A DNA stretch of 64,000 bases from assembly GCA_942492795.1 (NCBI GenBank), contig OW818639.1, forward strand, positions 1,984,001 to 2,048,000. Direction: 5' to 3'. The notes under the pieces are model-generated. The model was not told where the DNA came from. It was given only the letters and a program-made list of their open reading frames with translations, and searched no databases. The position numbers and the translations under genes were made by a program. Each line of letters opens with the position of its first letter. The first letter of the stretch is position 1. Positions 43,727 through 51,829 of the stretch are shown here, one piece after another. The stretch is from RGIG3178 sp942492795. GTDB lineage: Bacteria; Bacillota; Clostridia; Christensenellales; QAND01.

Positions 43727-44794
43727 TTACTCCATAAAAAGTTTCACTTTGCCGCTTTTATTGCGGAACACCCATTTTTGCTGAACCTTGAAGCTGATCA
43801 GAAAGAGCACAAAATCCACCGGAAATTTCACAAATATTGCGTCCCAGCCCAAAAGCGGCGTGAGTCCGCGCACCAAAAACAAAGAGGTCAGCATCTGTAT
43901 GGTGGCAAGCGTATAATAGCGGAGCATCGTTCCTTTTATGTGGATACCGCCAAATACAACCTTTTTGTTGAGCGTATAGTTAAACAGCGAAGAACAAATG
44001 CGCGCCACAACCGTTCCGACCGCAATGCTTTCCGTAAAAGTCACCGGTAAAAGTATTTTTGTGACAAGAGCAAACAACGAGATATCCAGCAAGGAAGATC
44101 CGATGGAGGAAAACGCGAATTTTCCAAGGAGCGAATAGATGCGGATCGCGTCCAGGACCGGATTGAAATGCGATGACGCGTTCGCATCGATATAGATGGT
44201 CTTGATAGGTACTTCCAGAATATCCATGTTATGACGCTTGCACTCGATGAGCATGTTCATTTCATATTCAAATCGTTCACCCTTCATCTGCATCATCCAT
44301 GCCATCGATGAAGTCGGGATACCGCGCAAACCCGTTTGTGTATCCTTCAATTTCAATCCGGACAAATAGCCGAACAGGTTGCGGGTTATTTTGTTGCCTG
44401 CGCGTGATTTAAACGGTACATTTTCATTTTCAAAATCCCGGACGCCCAATACCAGTGCGTCGGGCATTTTTTCAAGTGCCTGGGCCATATGGCGTATATC
44501 GAAAATGGAGTGTTGCCCGTCGGCATCTGCGGTAATAACGCCGCATCTGTCGGGATACAACTTTAAAAAAGCGTTCATTCCCGTTTTAAGAGCCCTGCCC
44601 TTGCCAAGATTGACCGCATGCGTGTATACCTTGCATCCCTTTTCTTCCAACAATTCAAATATCGGCAGGCAAATCTCTTTGCTGCCGTCGTTGACAACGA
44701 TGATATCCAAAAAATCGGATTGTATCAATTCATCCACCAAAGCCGTCAGACGGTTGTCGGGATTCAGAGATGGGATAAGAATGACAGGCTTCAA
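43727..44794 (-). CDS. GT2 polyprenyl-phosphate glycosyltransferase fused to GtrA-like membrane domain
   Basis: An N-terminal dolichol-phosphate-mannose-synthase-like GT2 domain (IIVVNDGSKE, ITADADGQHS, RDTQTGLRG-like KDTQTGLRG; ~1-210). A C-terminal four-helix GtrA flippase-like domain (~220-340) follows. Such enzymes load a sugar on a lipid carrier and flip it, supplying GT-C enzymes such as the large transferase at 10-13.8 kb; that link is inferred. The start is TTG at 44794 with GGAGG 7 nt upstream. It is 355 aa. Confidence 0.9.
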   Translation of the reverse strand: MKPVILIPSLNPDNRLTALVDELIQSDFLDIIVVNDGSKEICLPIFELLEEKGCKVYTHAVNLGKGRALKTGMNAFLKLYPDRCGVITADADGQHSIFDIRHMAQALEKMPDALVLGVRDFENENVPFKSRAGNKITRNLFGYLSGLKLKDTQTGLRGIPTSSMAWMMQMKGERFEYEMNMLIECKRHNMDILEVPIKTIYIDANASSHFNPVLDAIRIYSLLGKFAFSSIGSSLLDISLFALVTKILLPVTFTESIAVGTVVARICSSLFNYTLNKKVVFGGIHIKGTMLRYYTLATIQMLTSLFLVRGLTPLLGWDAIFVKFPVDFVLFLISFKVQQKWVFRNKSGKVKLFME

Positions 44795-44858
44795 CGCAGT
44801 TCCTCCTCATTCGGGGCGTGCTCAAGTTAGTATACAATTCAGAATTGCACTTTGCAAG

Positions 44859-45392
44859 TCATTCCGCCTGGCATTTGCTTTGCCTAAGATATGAATAAAT
44901 GCATTCATCCACCATACTGTGGTAAAGGTACAAACTCTCTTTCAATACAGCTTCCAGCGTATATCCGGCCTTTTCGGCAGCGCGGCAAGACGCTTTGTTG
45001 ATGACAGGGATGCTGCATTGGATACGTTGCAAATGCGGATGTTCTAAAAATGCCTGCGCGCTGAGCATCTTCATGGCAGCGGGCATGATGCCTCGTCCGA
45101 AGTATTCGCTGCCAAGCCAGTATTCCAGTTCGGCGGTACCCCAATGTGCCCCGAATCGCAAACGCAGACCAATATAACCGCAAAGGGTATTATCGGAATA
45201 CAAAACCCGATGCATGGCAATTCCATCTTCGTTGTCTATCATTGCACCGTCACAAAAGCTCACCGCATGGGAAAGCTCATAGGGTATATCCACATCAAAC
45301 CCCGAAAGATACTTCATCACAAGCGGATCGTAAACAAGCTTTTGCAGGGCTGGTGCGTGGCGTATTTGGATCGGTTGAAGCAGAAGACTCAT
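44859..45392 (-). CDS. GNAT family N-acetyltransferase (RimJ/RimL-like)
   Basis: 177 residues with the RimJ/RimL pattern: LCGYIGLR, YWLGSEYFGRGIMPAAMKML for acetyl-CoA binding, and NKASCRAAEKAGYTLEA. The start chosen is the ATG at 45392 with GGAGAG 8 nt upstream; an earlier GTG/ATG reading would cross the upstream terminator. The substrate, a protein N-terminus or small amine, is unknown. Confidence 0.87.
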   Translation of the reverse strand: MSLLLQPIQIRHAPALQKLVYDPLVMKYLSGFDVDIPYELSHAVSFCDGAMIDNEDGIAMHRVLYSDNTLCGYIGLRLRFGAHWGTAELEYWLGSEYFGRGIMPAAMKMLSAQAFLEHPHLQRIQCSIPVINKASCRAAEKAGYTLEAVLKESLYLYHSMVDECIYSYLRQSKCQAE

Positions 45393-45407
45393 CGAATTAA
45401 CTCTCCG

Positions 45408-45438
45408 TAAAAACAAAGAAAGACCGGTTACCCGGCCT
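45408..45438 (-). terminator. Terminator after the PTS IIB gene
   Basis: On the minus strand AGGCCGG-GTAA-CCGGTCT (7 bp, one G-U) is followed by TTCTTTGTTTTT. It lies just before the acetyltransferase ribosome site, so that gene may rely on read-through or its own unseen promoter. Confidence 0.7.
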
Positions 45439-45454
45439 TCTCGCATTTTGTCAA

Positions 45455-45955
45455 TTAAACGTTGGGATAGTATTTCGCTTTGATGTTCTTCCAGTTGCCG
45501 CGCGCTTCGTCCAAGGTGGACTGGAACGCAATTTCGACGCCCTTTTCATCAAGCTGTTTGAGCATTTTTGCATCATCTTCGCTCAGTGTGATCGGACCGT
45601 GAACATTGATACGTCCCGGTGCGCCACCGATACCGCCGACGAGAAGTTCTTTGAAATCAAAGCCCTTCATGAAAGCTTCGAACATCATGGGAACATTGCG
45701 CATCAGTACAAGTACCGGACCCACGTTGCCAAACTGATCTTTCTTCCACGAAGCCGCTGCCTGATCCGTGGTCATGTTTTCAAGCTTGGTTCCCGGGGGA
45801 GCCGCCATTGTAAAAATCTGAGCCATAAACGGATCTGTTGCGATTTGATTGTCAACGATGATGATTAGTTTTGCTGCAGTCCGCTTGATCCACTGCGTTA
45901 CGACTTGGCCGTGAATGAGACGGGCATCAATGCGAACAAGTGCTAGTTGTGCCAT
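45455..45955 (-). CDS. Orphan PTS sorbose/mannose-family IIB protein
   Basis: 166 residues of the sorbose-type IIB fold. The phosphorylated His15 is in VRIDARLIHGQVVTQW. Normally IIB takes phosphate from IIA and gives it to a sugar via IIC/IID; none of those lies in this window. The start used is the ATG at 45955 with GGAGGG 7 nt upstream; an ATG five codons earlier contains that site. A good terminator follows, so it is a single-gene unit. A regulatory role is possible. Confidence 0.87.
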   Translation of the reverse strand: MAQLALVRIDARLIHGQVVTQWIKRTAAKLIIIVDNQIATDPFMAQIFTMAAPPGTKLENMTTDQAAASWKKDQFGNVGPVLVLMRNVPMMFEAFMKGFDFKELLVGGIGGAPGRINVHGPITLSEDDAKMLKQLDEKGVEIAFQSTLDEARGNWKNIKAKYYPNV

Positions 45956-46209
45956 AGGCAAACCCTCCATTTAGATTTTTTGGCGATAGGTATATCGTCA
46001 ATGCTTTGACTTAATCATACTAAAACAAGCCTGACCCATTTCCCTTTGCGCCTACTTCTTATATTTATAACACTTCCTCTCAAACAAGTAAAGAAAATTG
46101 TTTTTAAACTTTAAATGGAAACCGTGAGAATATTGATCCCTTACACTTGTTATGTTACATGTAATAATACTCTTATATATTTTGTATTGATAAACTTTTT
46201 ATTTCTGTA

Positions 46210-46256
46210 AGAAACGAATTTTGACGTTAAAACAGCTGATCGTCCAATTCGTTTCT
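46210..46256. repeat. 11-bp perfect inverted repeat upstream of rlmD
   Basis: AGAAACGAATT (46210-46220) and AATTCGTTTCT (46246-46256), 25-nt spacer. The spacer adds GACG/CGTC pairing and a CAGCTG palindrome, so the whole can fold into an imperfect hairpin. The right arm abuts the -10 box. Confidence 0.75.
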
Positions 46257-46264
46257 GCTATACT
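46256..46264 (+). promoter_or_regulatory. Extended -10 promoter for rlmD
   Basis: TGCTATACT (TGN-extended -10). No matching -35 exists at the right distance; the inverted-repeat arm occupies that place. The predicted start is near 46271, about 12 nt before the ATG. Confidence 0.6.
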
Positions 46265-46282
46265 ATGCGATAGGTGATGAAC

Positions 46283-47644
46283 ATGCAGTCGCTTCAAAAG
46301 AATCAATTGATATCTCTGACCATCGACTCCTATAACGCAGAAGGCGCAGGAGTAGGCCGCATCAACGGCGTTGTTGTTTTTGTTCCGGATACCATTGTCC
46401 ATGAACACGTTTCAGCGCAGATAATTAAAGTAACCAAACAATATGCCGTTGCCAAGCTTTTGGACGTCATCGATCCAAGCGAAATGCGCGTCGAGCCGCC
46501 CTGCCCCGTCTATTCTCAATGCGGCGGCTGCGCCCTCCAGCATTTGAACTATACGGAACAGCTTAAATTCAAATCACAGCGTATCAGCGAATGCTTCTCG
46601 CGCATCGGGCACAACCCATTGTCGCAAACGCCTGTTGTTCGCGGCATGGAAGTCCCCTATCGATATCGCAACAAAGCGTCGTTCCCCATAGCGGCAGATC
46701 AACAAACGCGCATCGGTCTTTACGCCAGGCGCAGCCATCGGGTTATCGATGTTGATGATTGTCTTTTGCAGGATGAATATCATGCGAAGATCATCCAGTC
46801 CATACGTGCATGGATATCCAAACACGCCATAGAGCCGTATGATGAATCGACGCGCCGCGGGCTTTTACGGCATATCGTAACGCGAAGATCAAAAACCGGG
46901 TATTTGGTCTGCCTTGTCAGCACCGGATCGTTGCCCAATACGGATGATTTGATTAAAAGTCTGTTAGCAGATTCACCCTGCATTGAAGGCATCGTTGTAA
47001 ACATCAACAAGCGAACGGACAATGTGATTCTCTCCAACGATGAGCGCCTGATCTATGGAAAACAGCGCATTGACGAAACGATTTTGGGGTTGACATTCCG
47101 CGTTTCCACAATGTCCTTCATGCAAGTCAACCCGTTGCAAACGCAAGCGCTGTATTCTTTGGCTCTCGACTTTGCACAGCTTGTTGGAGATGAAATTGTG
47201 GTGGATGCCTACTGCGGCATCGGGACGATGTCGCTTCTGTTTGCAAAACATGCGCGCAGAGTATACGGCATTGAGTGCGTGCCTGCCGCGATCGAGGATG
47301 CGTTGTACAACGCAAACCTCAACGACATACAAAATGTTTCATTCGAATGCGCTTATGCGGAACAGGCGCTGCCTAAACTACTAAGAAGCGGTGTTAAACC
47401 GGACATTCTCCTGCTGGATCCGCCTCGCAAGGGCTGTGACGAAGCGGTGCTTCGATCCGCCATCGATGCGAATATTCCGAGGATTGTCTATGTTTCCTGC
47501 GATCCCGCTACCCTTGCCCGCGATGTGGCTATCCTGACAAAAGCGGGTTATGTATTGCAGCAAATAGAGGGCATCGATATGTTCTGTCAAACCAGCCACG
47601 TCGAGACGGTAGTTTTGATGTCAAGGGTCGAAGAGCGCGCGTAA
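46283..47644 (+). CDS. rlmD: 23S rRNA (uracil-C5)-methyltransferase, RlmD/RlmCD type
   Basis: A SAM-dependent m5U methyltransferase. The N-terminal TRAM domain (~5-65) is followed by Fe-S cysteines C74, C80 and C83 (PPCPVYSQCGGC), a SAM motif VDAYCGIGTMSLLFA, and LDPPRKGC. The catalytic cysteine is in YVSCDPATLARD. The start is the ATG at 46283 with AGGTG 6 nt upstream. It is 453 aa. Whether it modifies U747, U1939 or both cannot be told. Confidence 0.93.
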   Translation: MQSLQKNQLISLTIDSYNAEGAGVGRINGVVVFVPDTIVHEHVSAQIIKVTKQYAVAKLLDVIDPSEMRVEPPCPVYSQCGGCALQHLNYTEQLKFKSQRISECFSRIGHNPLSQTPVVRGMEVPYRYRNKASFPIAADQQTRIGLYARRSHRVIDVDDCLLQDEYHAKIIQSIRAWISKHAIEPYDESTRRGLLRHIVTRRSKTGYLVCLVSTGSLPNTDDLIKSLLADSPCIEGIVVNINKRTDNVILSNDERLIYGKQRIDETILGLTFRVSTMSFMQVNPLQTQALYSLALDFAQLVGDEIVVDAYCGIGTMSLLFAKHARRVYGIECVPAAIEDALYNANLNDIQNVSFECAYAEQALPKLLRSGVKPDILLLDPPRKGCDEAVLRSAIDANIPRIVYVSCDPATLARDVAILTKAGYVLQQIEGIDMFCQTSHVETVVLMSRVEERA

Positions 47645-47668
47645 AAAAGCCATTAAACAATGGTTTTC
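47645..47668 (+). terminator. Weak terminator after rlmD
   Basis: AAAA-G-CCATT / AATGGTTTT hairpin (bulged G, 4-nt loop), immediately after the rlmD stop. The T-run lies within the stem arm, so efficiency is uncertain. The rest of the 195-bp gap up to 47840 holds nothing I recognise. Confidence 0.45.
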
Positions 47669-47839
47669 AGCGTTTTAGTAGTTGGAATTAGAAGATCCAA
47701 AATTGTGGTTTTGCACTCCGCAGAAACATATCCCAAAAGCCAGTTTTACTTGCGAGATAATGATTTAGATGTCAGTGCTTAACGAAATGGTCAGGATAAA
47801 TGTTGGCGTTCGCGAGTGATCATTTAGACAGGTGCTATT

Positions 47840-49036
47840 ATGAAGATTGAGACAAAACAAATTCGCAATTATCGGCTTTTTGCCCACCAATTGAACAGGC
47901 AACTCCCTATGCATGGGATGATTGATGCGGCAAGTGCATGTGGCTTGCAAAACTCGCCACCCGGTGCATGGGAAACAGCCTTATTCAACCGTCTGAGCAA
48001 TTGCTCACGACAAGCACTAGACGATGCGTTGCATAATCAAAAAACGCTGTTGCAGGCATGGAGTTATCGGGGCGCTCCTGTTGTCTTTCCAACAGAACAA
48101 AGTGATGTTTTCCTTACTCCTCTGATTGCGCATGATGGTGAATTGCCTTGGATTTACACGAAGGGCATCACAGGGGCACTTGATTATCTGCAATTGTCCT
48201 TTGATGATGTGCTGGAGAGACTTAAAAAAGCGATAGCATATTTGGATGACCACACCATTAAGAGCAAAGAAATGCTTGATCAGACTCTTGCCGATATCAT
48301 CTATGGTGATTTGCCGAAGGATAAGCAAACGCAGTGGTGTGCCCCTTCCATGTATGGAAATCCTAAAAAGCAAACAGTCGGTGGTGCTGCTGTTTCTTTT
48401 TTATTGCGGCCATGCTCTTTTTCCTCGCTTGTTGTATTTGCACAGAGGCAGGATATCAGTCCTACGTTTACTTCCTATAAAAATTGGACAGGTCACATGC
48501 CTGTCAAAGTACAAGATGCAGATAAAGAATTGGTGCGAAAATTCTTGCATTGTTATGGCCCTGCTACGGTGGATTGCTTCATGTATTGGCTGGGGTGTTC
48601 ACCAAAACAAGCACATCGGTTATGGAACAGGGTTGCCAATGAAATAGTAGCTGTGGAAGTTGAGGGGAAAAGCTGCTACATGCTGGAAGAAGATATGGGG
48701 AGTTTAATATCTGCCAAGGGTGATGAAGGAAGGTTGCTGTTGCTCGGTCCACACGACCCATATCTCGGCCTTCATGACCGAACGACTATTTTAGAGAACA
48801 AGGATCTCCATAAAAAAGTATGGAAATCTGTCGCAAATCCAGGGGTTGTTTTAAAGGATGGACGAATCATTGGCATATGGAACAGTAAAACACAAAAAAA
48901 CAATCTCGATATATCCGTTACAATGTGGGAATCGCTTGTATTTGCCGAACAAAAGGTATTGAAGCAGCTTGCTGTAAATTATACTGTATTCCGGTTGCTG
49001 AATTTAAGAAATATAGTAATTGAAAATATATTGTGA
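47840..49036 (+). CDS. Winged-helix DNA-binding domain protein (HTH_42 / AlkZ-like superfamily)
   Basis: 398 residues resembling the COG3214 winged-helix family, which includes the DNA-crosslink glycosylase AlkZ. The GPHDPYLGLHDR segment near 300 matches the family's SPFDPL..DR motif, followed by PGVVLKDGRIIGIW. The AlkZ catalytic glutamine motif was not confirmed. Codon use is more AT-rich than in neighbouring core genes, suggesting transfer. AGGTG precedes the ATG by 5 nt. Its function is uncertain; DNA repair or resistance to a DNA-damaging compound is possible. Confidence 0.75.
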   Translation: MKIETKQIRNYRLFAHQLNRQLPMHGMIDAASACGLQNSPPGAWETALFNRLSNCSRQALDDALHNQKTLLQAWSYRGAPVVFPTEQSDVFLTPLIAHDGELPWIYTKGITGALDYLQLSFDDVLERLKKAIAYLDDHTIKSKEMLDQTLADIIYGDLPKDKQTQWCAPSMYGNPKKQTVGGAAVSFLLRPCSFSSLVVFAQRQDISPTFTSYKNWTGHMPVKVQDADKELVRKFLHCYGPATVDCFMYWLGCSPKQAHRLWNRVANEIVAVEVEGKSCYMLEEDMGSLISAKGDEGRLLLLGPHDPYLGLHDRTTILENKDLHKKVWKSVANPGVVLKDGRIIGIWNSKTQKNNLDISVTMWESLVFAEQKVLKQLAVNYTVFRLLNLRNIVIENIL

Positions 49037-49102
49037 AGGATACGGTTCACGTTGCGCACAGCATCATTTTCCAGAGTATTTCAAATTTCTAAGGAGACTG
49101 TA

Positions 49103-49165
49103 ATGAAGAAGGTTTTTTGTATTGTTAACAAAGTCTCAGACACAAGCGTGCGAAAACTTCAGTAA
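49103..49165 (+). CDS. Possible 20-residue small ORF
   Basis: Encodes MKKVFCIVNKVSDTSVRKLQ, preceded by AAGGAG at 6-7 nt. It could be a real small peptide, the stub of a truncated gene, or chance. It lies between the winged-helix and DUF2200 genes in AT-rich DNA. Confidence 0.25.
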   Translation: MKKVFCIVNKVSDTSVRKLQ

Positions 49166-49225
49166 ACATTCTCGAAAATTTGAAGTTATGACACACATCT
49201 AAAAAACGACTTGGGAGGAAGCGCT

Positions 49226-49576
49226 ATGACCAAACATCGAATCTTTACCATGAGCTTTGCCCGTGTATATCCTCTATATATTTCCAAGGCGGAAAGAAAG
49301 GGGCGAGCCAAATCGGAAGTCGATGAAATCATCCGCTGGTTGACCGGATACGCCCAGGATGAGATAGAACAACAAATTGAAAAGCAAACAGATTTTGAGA
49401 CATTCTTTAAAGAAGCTCCCCTTTTGAATCCATTAAGAACTCTTATTAAGGGAGCCATTTGCGGTGTAAGAGTAGAAGAGATACAAGACCCGACGATGCA
49501 GAATATCCGATATTTGGATAAGCTGATTGATGAATTGGCAAAGGGTAAATCAATGCAAAAAATACTTCGAGGATAA
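49226..49576 (+). CDS. DUF2200 family protein
   Basis: 116 residues starting MTKHRIFTMSFARVYPLYIS with KAERKGRAKSEVDEIIRWLTGY, which I recognise as the DUF2200 pattern (uncharacterised, widespread, cytosolic). No catalytic motif is evident. The start is the ATG at 49226 with GGGAGGA upstream. It stands alone in the AT-rich stretch. Confidence 0.82.
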   Translation: MTKHRIFTMSFARVYPLYISKAERKGRAKSEVDEIIRWLTGYAQDEIEQQIEKQTDFETFFKEAPLLNPLRTLIKGAICGVRVEEIQDPTMQNIRYLDKLIDELAKGKSMQKILRG

Positions 49577-49817
49577 CCAACCCTTCCGCTTTGCACCAGC
49601 ATGAAATCCTTTGAACCAAAATAAGCTTTCGCGGCAAGCATCGCGATAATTGTTTTGGTTGTATACGCAGGAGTTGGAATTTGGGTATCATAACTATAGG
49701 GACAGGATTATTTGTCCCATAATTATATCGAATATTTCAGTAATTTAAATTGACTTTAGGGTATCGTATACCATAGAATTGTATTTGATTGAGATTGAAA
49801 CAGGGTTGTGAACATGA
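49577..49817. other. Intergenic region before the diguanylate cyclase
   Basis: It holds a possible promoter for the downstream gene: TTGACT (49750-49755), 18-nt spacer, TAGAAT (49774-49779). A small palindrome GGTAT-CGT-ATACC lies between the two hexamers. Nothing else was recognised. Confidence 0.5.
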
Positions 49818-50756
49818 ATGAGCAATAATCAGATATTGGATGAATACGCCCGGTATAAATACGTTATGGAGAATATCAAAGATGTGATTTGGGAGGTCGA
49901 TCCAACAGCGTCTTTTACTTTTATCAGCCCGTCCATCAAGTGGATGGTCGGATATGAAGCCGATCAAATGATCGGCCACTGCATATTGGAGTTTTTAACA
50001 GCGGATTCGCGGAAATACTTGAGTGAACAATTAAACAAGCCCCTGGATGAAACAGCAAAAAACAACATCAATCGCTCCTATTTATACGATGTGGAATTCA
50101 TCTGTAAAGACGGCAGTACCATTTGGTGCGAAGTCAGCGTCAAACCTGTTTATAAGGATGAATCTCTGATTTGCTATATCGGGATATCCCGCGACTGTTC
50201 CGAGAAGAAAATGTATGAAAAAAAACTCCACGAGATGATTGAAGGACAAAAGCATATCAATGAAAAGCTTGAAGATATGGTGACCTTTGACATGCTTACC
50301 GGAGCCTATAACCGAAGAAAATTCGAACATTTTATCGGATTGGAAATCGAGAAAGCGGAGTATTACGGAAACCCGTTTTCAATCAATATCTTTGACATTG
50401 ACAATTTTAAACAGATCAACGATATAAACGGACACAACAAGGGAGACCTTGTTCTGCAGGATATCACAGCCGTGATCAAGCGCACCATACGTGCAACCGA
50501 CAAGCTGTTTCGCTGGGGCGGCGACGAATTTATCGTTCTTTTCCCCGACGTGAATCTTCAAAACGCGTTAAAAGTATCCAACAAGATCAGAGACGCCATT
50601 GGAGCATATGCGTTTGATATCGATGGCAAACGTGTATCGTTGAGCATGGGGATCGGAGAATATACGCCAAACGAAAACCCGGATCAATTCGTAAAACGGG
50701 TCGATGAAGCTCTGTTGAGAGCAAAAAGCAACGGAAAAAACACCATTGAGCAATGA
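49818..50756 (+). CDS. PAS-GGDEF diguanylate cyclase
   Basis: 312 residues: a PAS sensor domain (~10-130), a short helical linker, and a GGDEF domain (~150-312) that would make cyclic di-GMP. The active GGDEF sits in RWGGDEFIVLF. An RxxD inhibitory site (RATD) lies five residues before it, so product feedback is expected. It has no membrane segment. An in-frame TGA just before the ATG at 49818 rules out a longer start. A four-codon ORF (ATG at 49814) overlaps the start and has the better-placed AGGG. Confidence 0.92.
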   Translation: MSNNQILDEYARYKYVMENIKDVIWEVDPTASFTFISPSIKWMVGYEADQMIGHCILEFLTADSRKYLSEQLNKPLDETAKNNINRSYLYDVEFICKDGSTIWCEVSVKPVYKDESLICYIGISRDCSEKKMYEKKLHEMIEGQKHINEKLEDMVTFDMLTGAYNRRKFEHFIGLEIEKAEYYGNPFSINIFDIDNFKQINDINGHNKGDLVLQDITAVIKRTIRATDKLFRWGGDEFIVLFPDVNLQNALKVSNKIRDAIGAYAFDIDGKRVSLSMGIGEYTPNENPDQFVKRVDEALLRAKSNGKNTIEQ

Positions 50757-50889
50757 TAGCGGATATTCACTGTCAAACGTGATTCTATTTAATTGAATTC
50801 AGGATATTTCTTGAGAATACTTTACAATACATGATCGTTCATGCTACCCAAAGCGTTAAAATTATTTGCGGTTCTATGGAATAGTAAGG

Positions 50890-51603
50890 TTATTTAACCC
50901 AAATCTCATCGAGTACATCGGCAATATTCTGATTGATCACCAAATTTGCCCGTCTGTCGTATGGCGTTGGCATTTTATTGATCAGAACCAGTTTGGATCC
51001 CCGATAATCATTGATAAGTGCTGCTGCTGGATAAACACTTAGCGACGTGCCGCCTATGATAAGCACTTCGGCTTCGGATATATACTGTATTGCCGATTCC
51101 ACAACGCTTCTTTGAAGCGGTTCTTCGTAAAGCACCACATCCGGCTTAATCAGCCCGCCGCAGTCGCATTGGGGCACTCCTTCGGATTGGAGTATATAGC
51201 GCGCATCATACTGCCTGGCACATTTCAGGCAATGGTTGCGGTGAACCGAACCGTGAAGTTCCAGCACGTTTTTGCTGCCAGCCAGCTGATGCAACCCGTC
51301 GACGTTCTGTGTTATGACCGCTTTGAGCTTATCAGCACTTTCAAGCTCGGCAAGCTTCACATGCGCCCTGTTGGGCTTGGCATCAAGATGCAGCATATTT
51401 TCCTTGTAAAATTTAAAGAATTCCGCCGTATGGCTATGAAAGAAACTGCGGCTTACAACCGTTTCCGGAGGATACTTGTACCGCAATTTATACAGGCCGT
51501 TCGCGCTTCTAAAGTCCGGGATGCCGCTTTGCGTCGAAACACCCGCACCTCCGAAAAATACGATGTTGTCGCTGTGGTCGATAAGCTGCTGCAATGCAAT
51601 CAT
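50890..51603 (-). CDS. cobB: Sir2-family NAD-dependent protein deacylase
   Basis: A sirtuin of about 237 residues. The NAD motif GAGVSTQSGIPDFRS is at 19-33, TQNVDGLH is present, the catalytic histidine is in ELHGSVH, and zinc ligands are in CLKC and CDC. The start chosen is the ATG at 51603; an upstream GTG/ATG reading to 51651 is possible. A TGTTATGAT extended -10 lies close upstream. It is convergent with the cyclase gene. It could reverse acetylation produced from acetyl-phosphate (pta-ackA); that is inference. Confidence 0.93.
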   Translation of the reverse strand: MIALQQLIDHSDNIVFFGGAGVSTQSGIPDFRSANGLYKLRYKYPPETVVSRSFFHSHTAEFFKFYKENMLHLDAKPNRAHVKLAELESADKLKAVITQNVDGLHQLAGSKNVLELHGSVHRNHCLKCARQYDARYILQSEGVPQCDCGGLIKPDVVLYEEPLQRSVVESAIQYISEAEVLIIGGTSLSVYPAAALINDYRGSKLVLINKMPTPYDRRANLVINQNIADVLDEIWVK

Positions 51604-51829
51604 ATCATAACATCTCTTTAAACTATTGGATTTGAGTGTATCATAACACATTTCAGTATAAGAATAAATGCAATGTCGGAAATCAATATCCGATCACACT
51701 GCGATGATAAAGGTTAAGGTTGACTCCTGTGTTTCATATCCGTATAGCACTGCCGGTACTTTTATATTGTTGTGAGCATTCCTTATTGTTTTGAACAAAT
51801 AGGAGAAAATTCTCTCTGTTTTTTCATTG

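Larger units (their letters stand above)
45956..46282. other. AT-rich divergent intergenic region (PTS IIB / rlmD)
   Basis: No gene is seen. It is clearly richer in A/T than its surroundings. It holds a perfect 10-bp palindrome TTACATGTAA (46155-46164), the long inverted repeat and the rlmD promoter listed separately. No convincing promoter for the PTS IIB gene could be assigned; a sigma-54 site was looked for and not found. Confidence 0.6.

Noticed and set aside
45956..46140. Sigma-54 promoter for the PTS IIB gene
   Set aside because: Mannose/sorbose PTS genes are often sigma-54 dependent, but no GG-N10-GC element with the expected flanks is present.
49577..49700. Possible remnant of a membrane-protein C-terminus (hydrophobic frame reading to a stop near 49692)
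   Set aside because: Only about 20 hydrophobic residues, with an in-frame stop just upstream and no identifiable parent gene.
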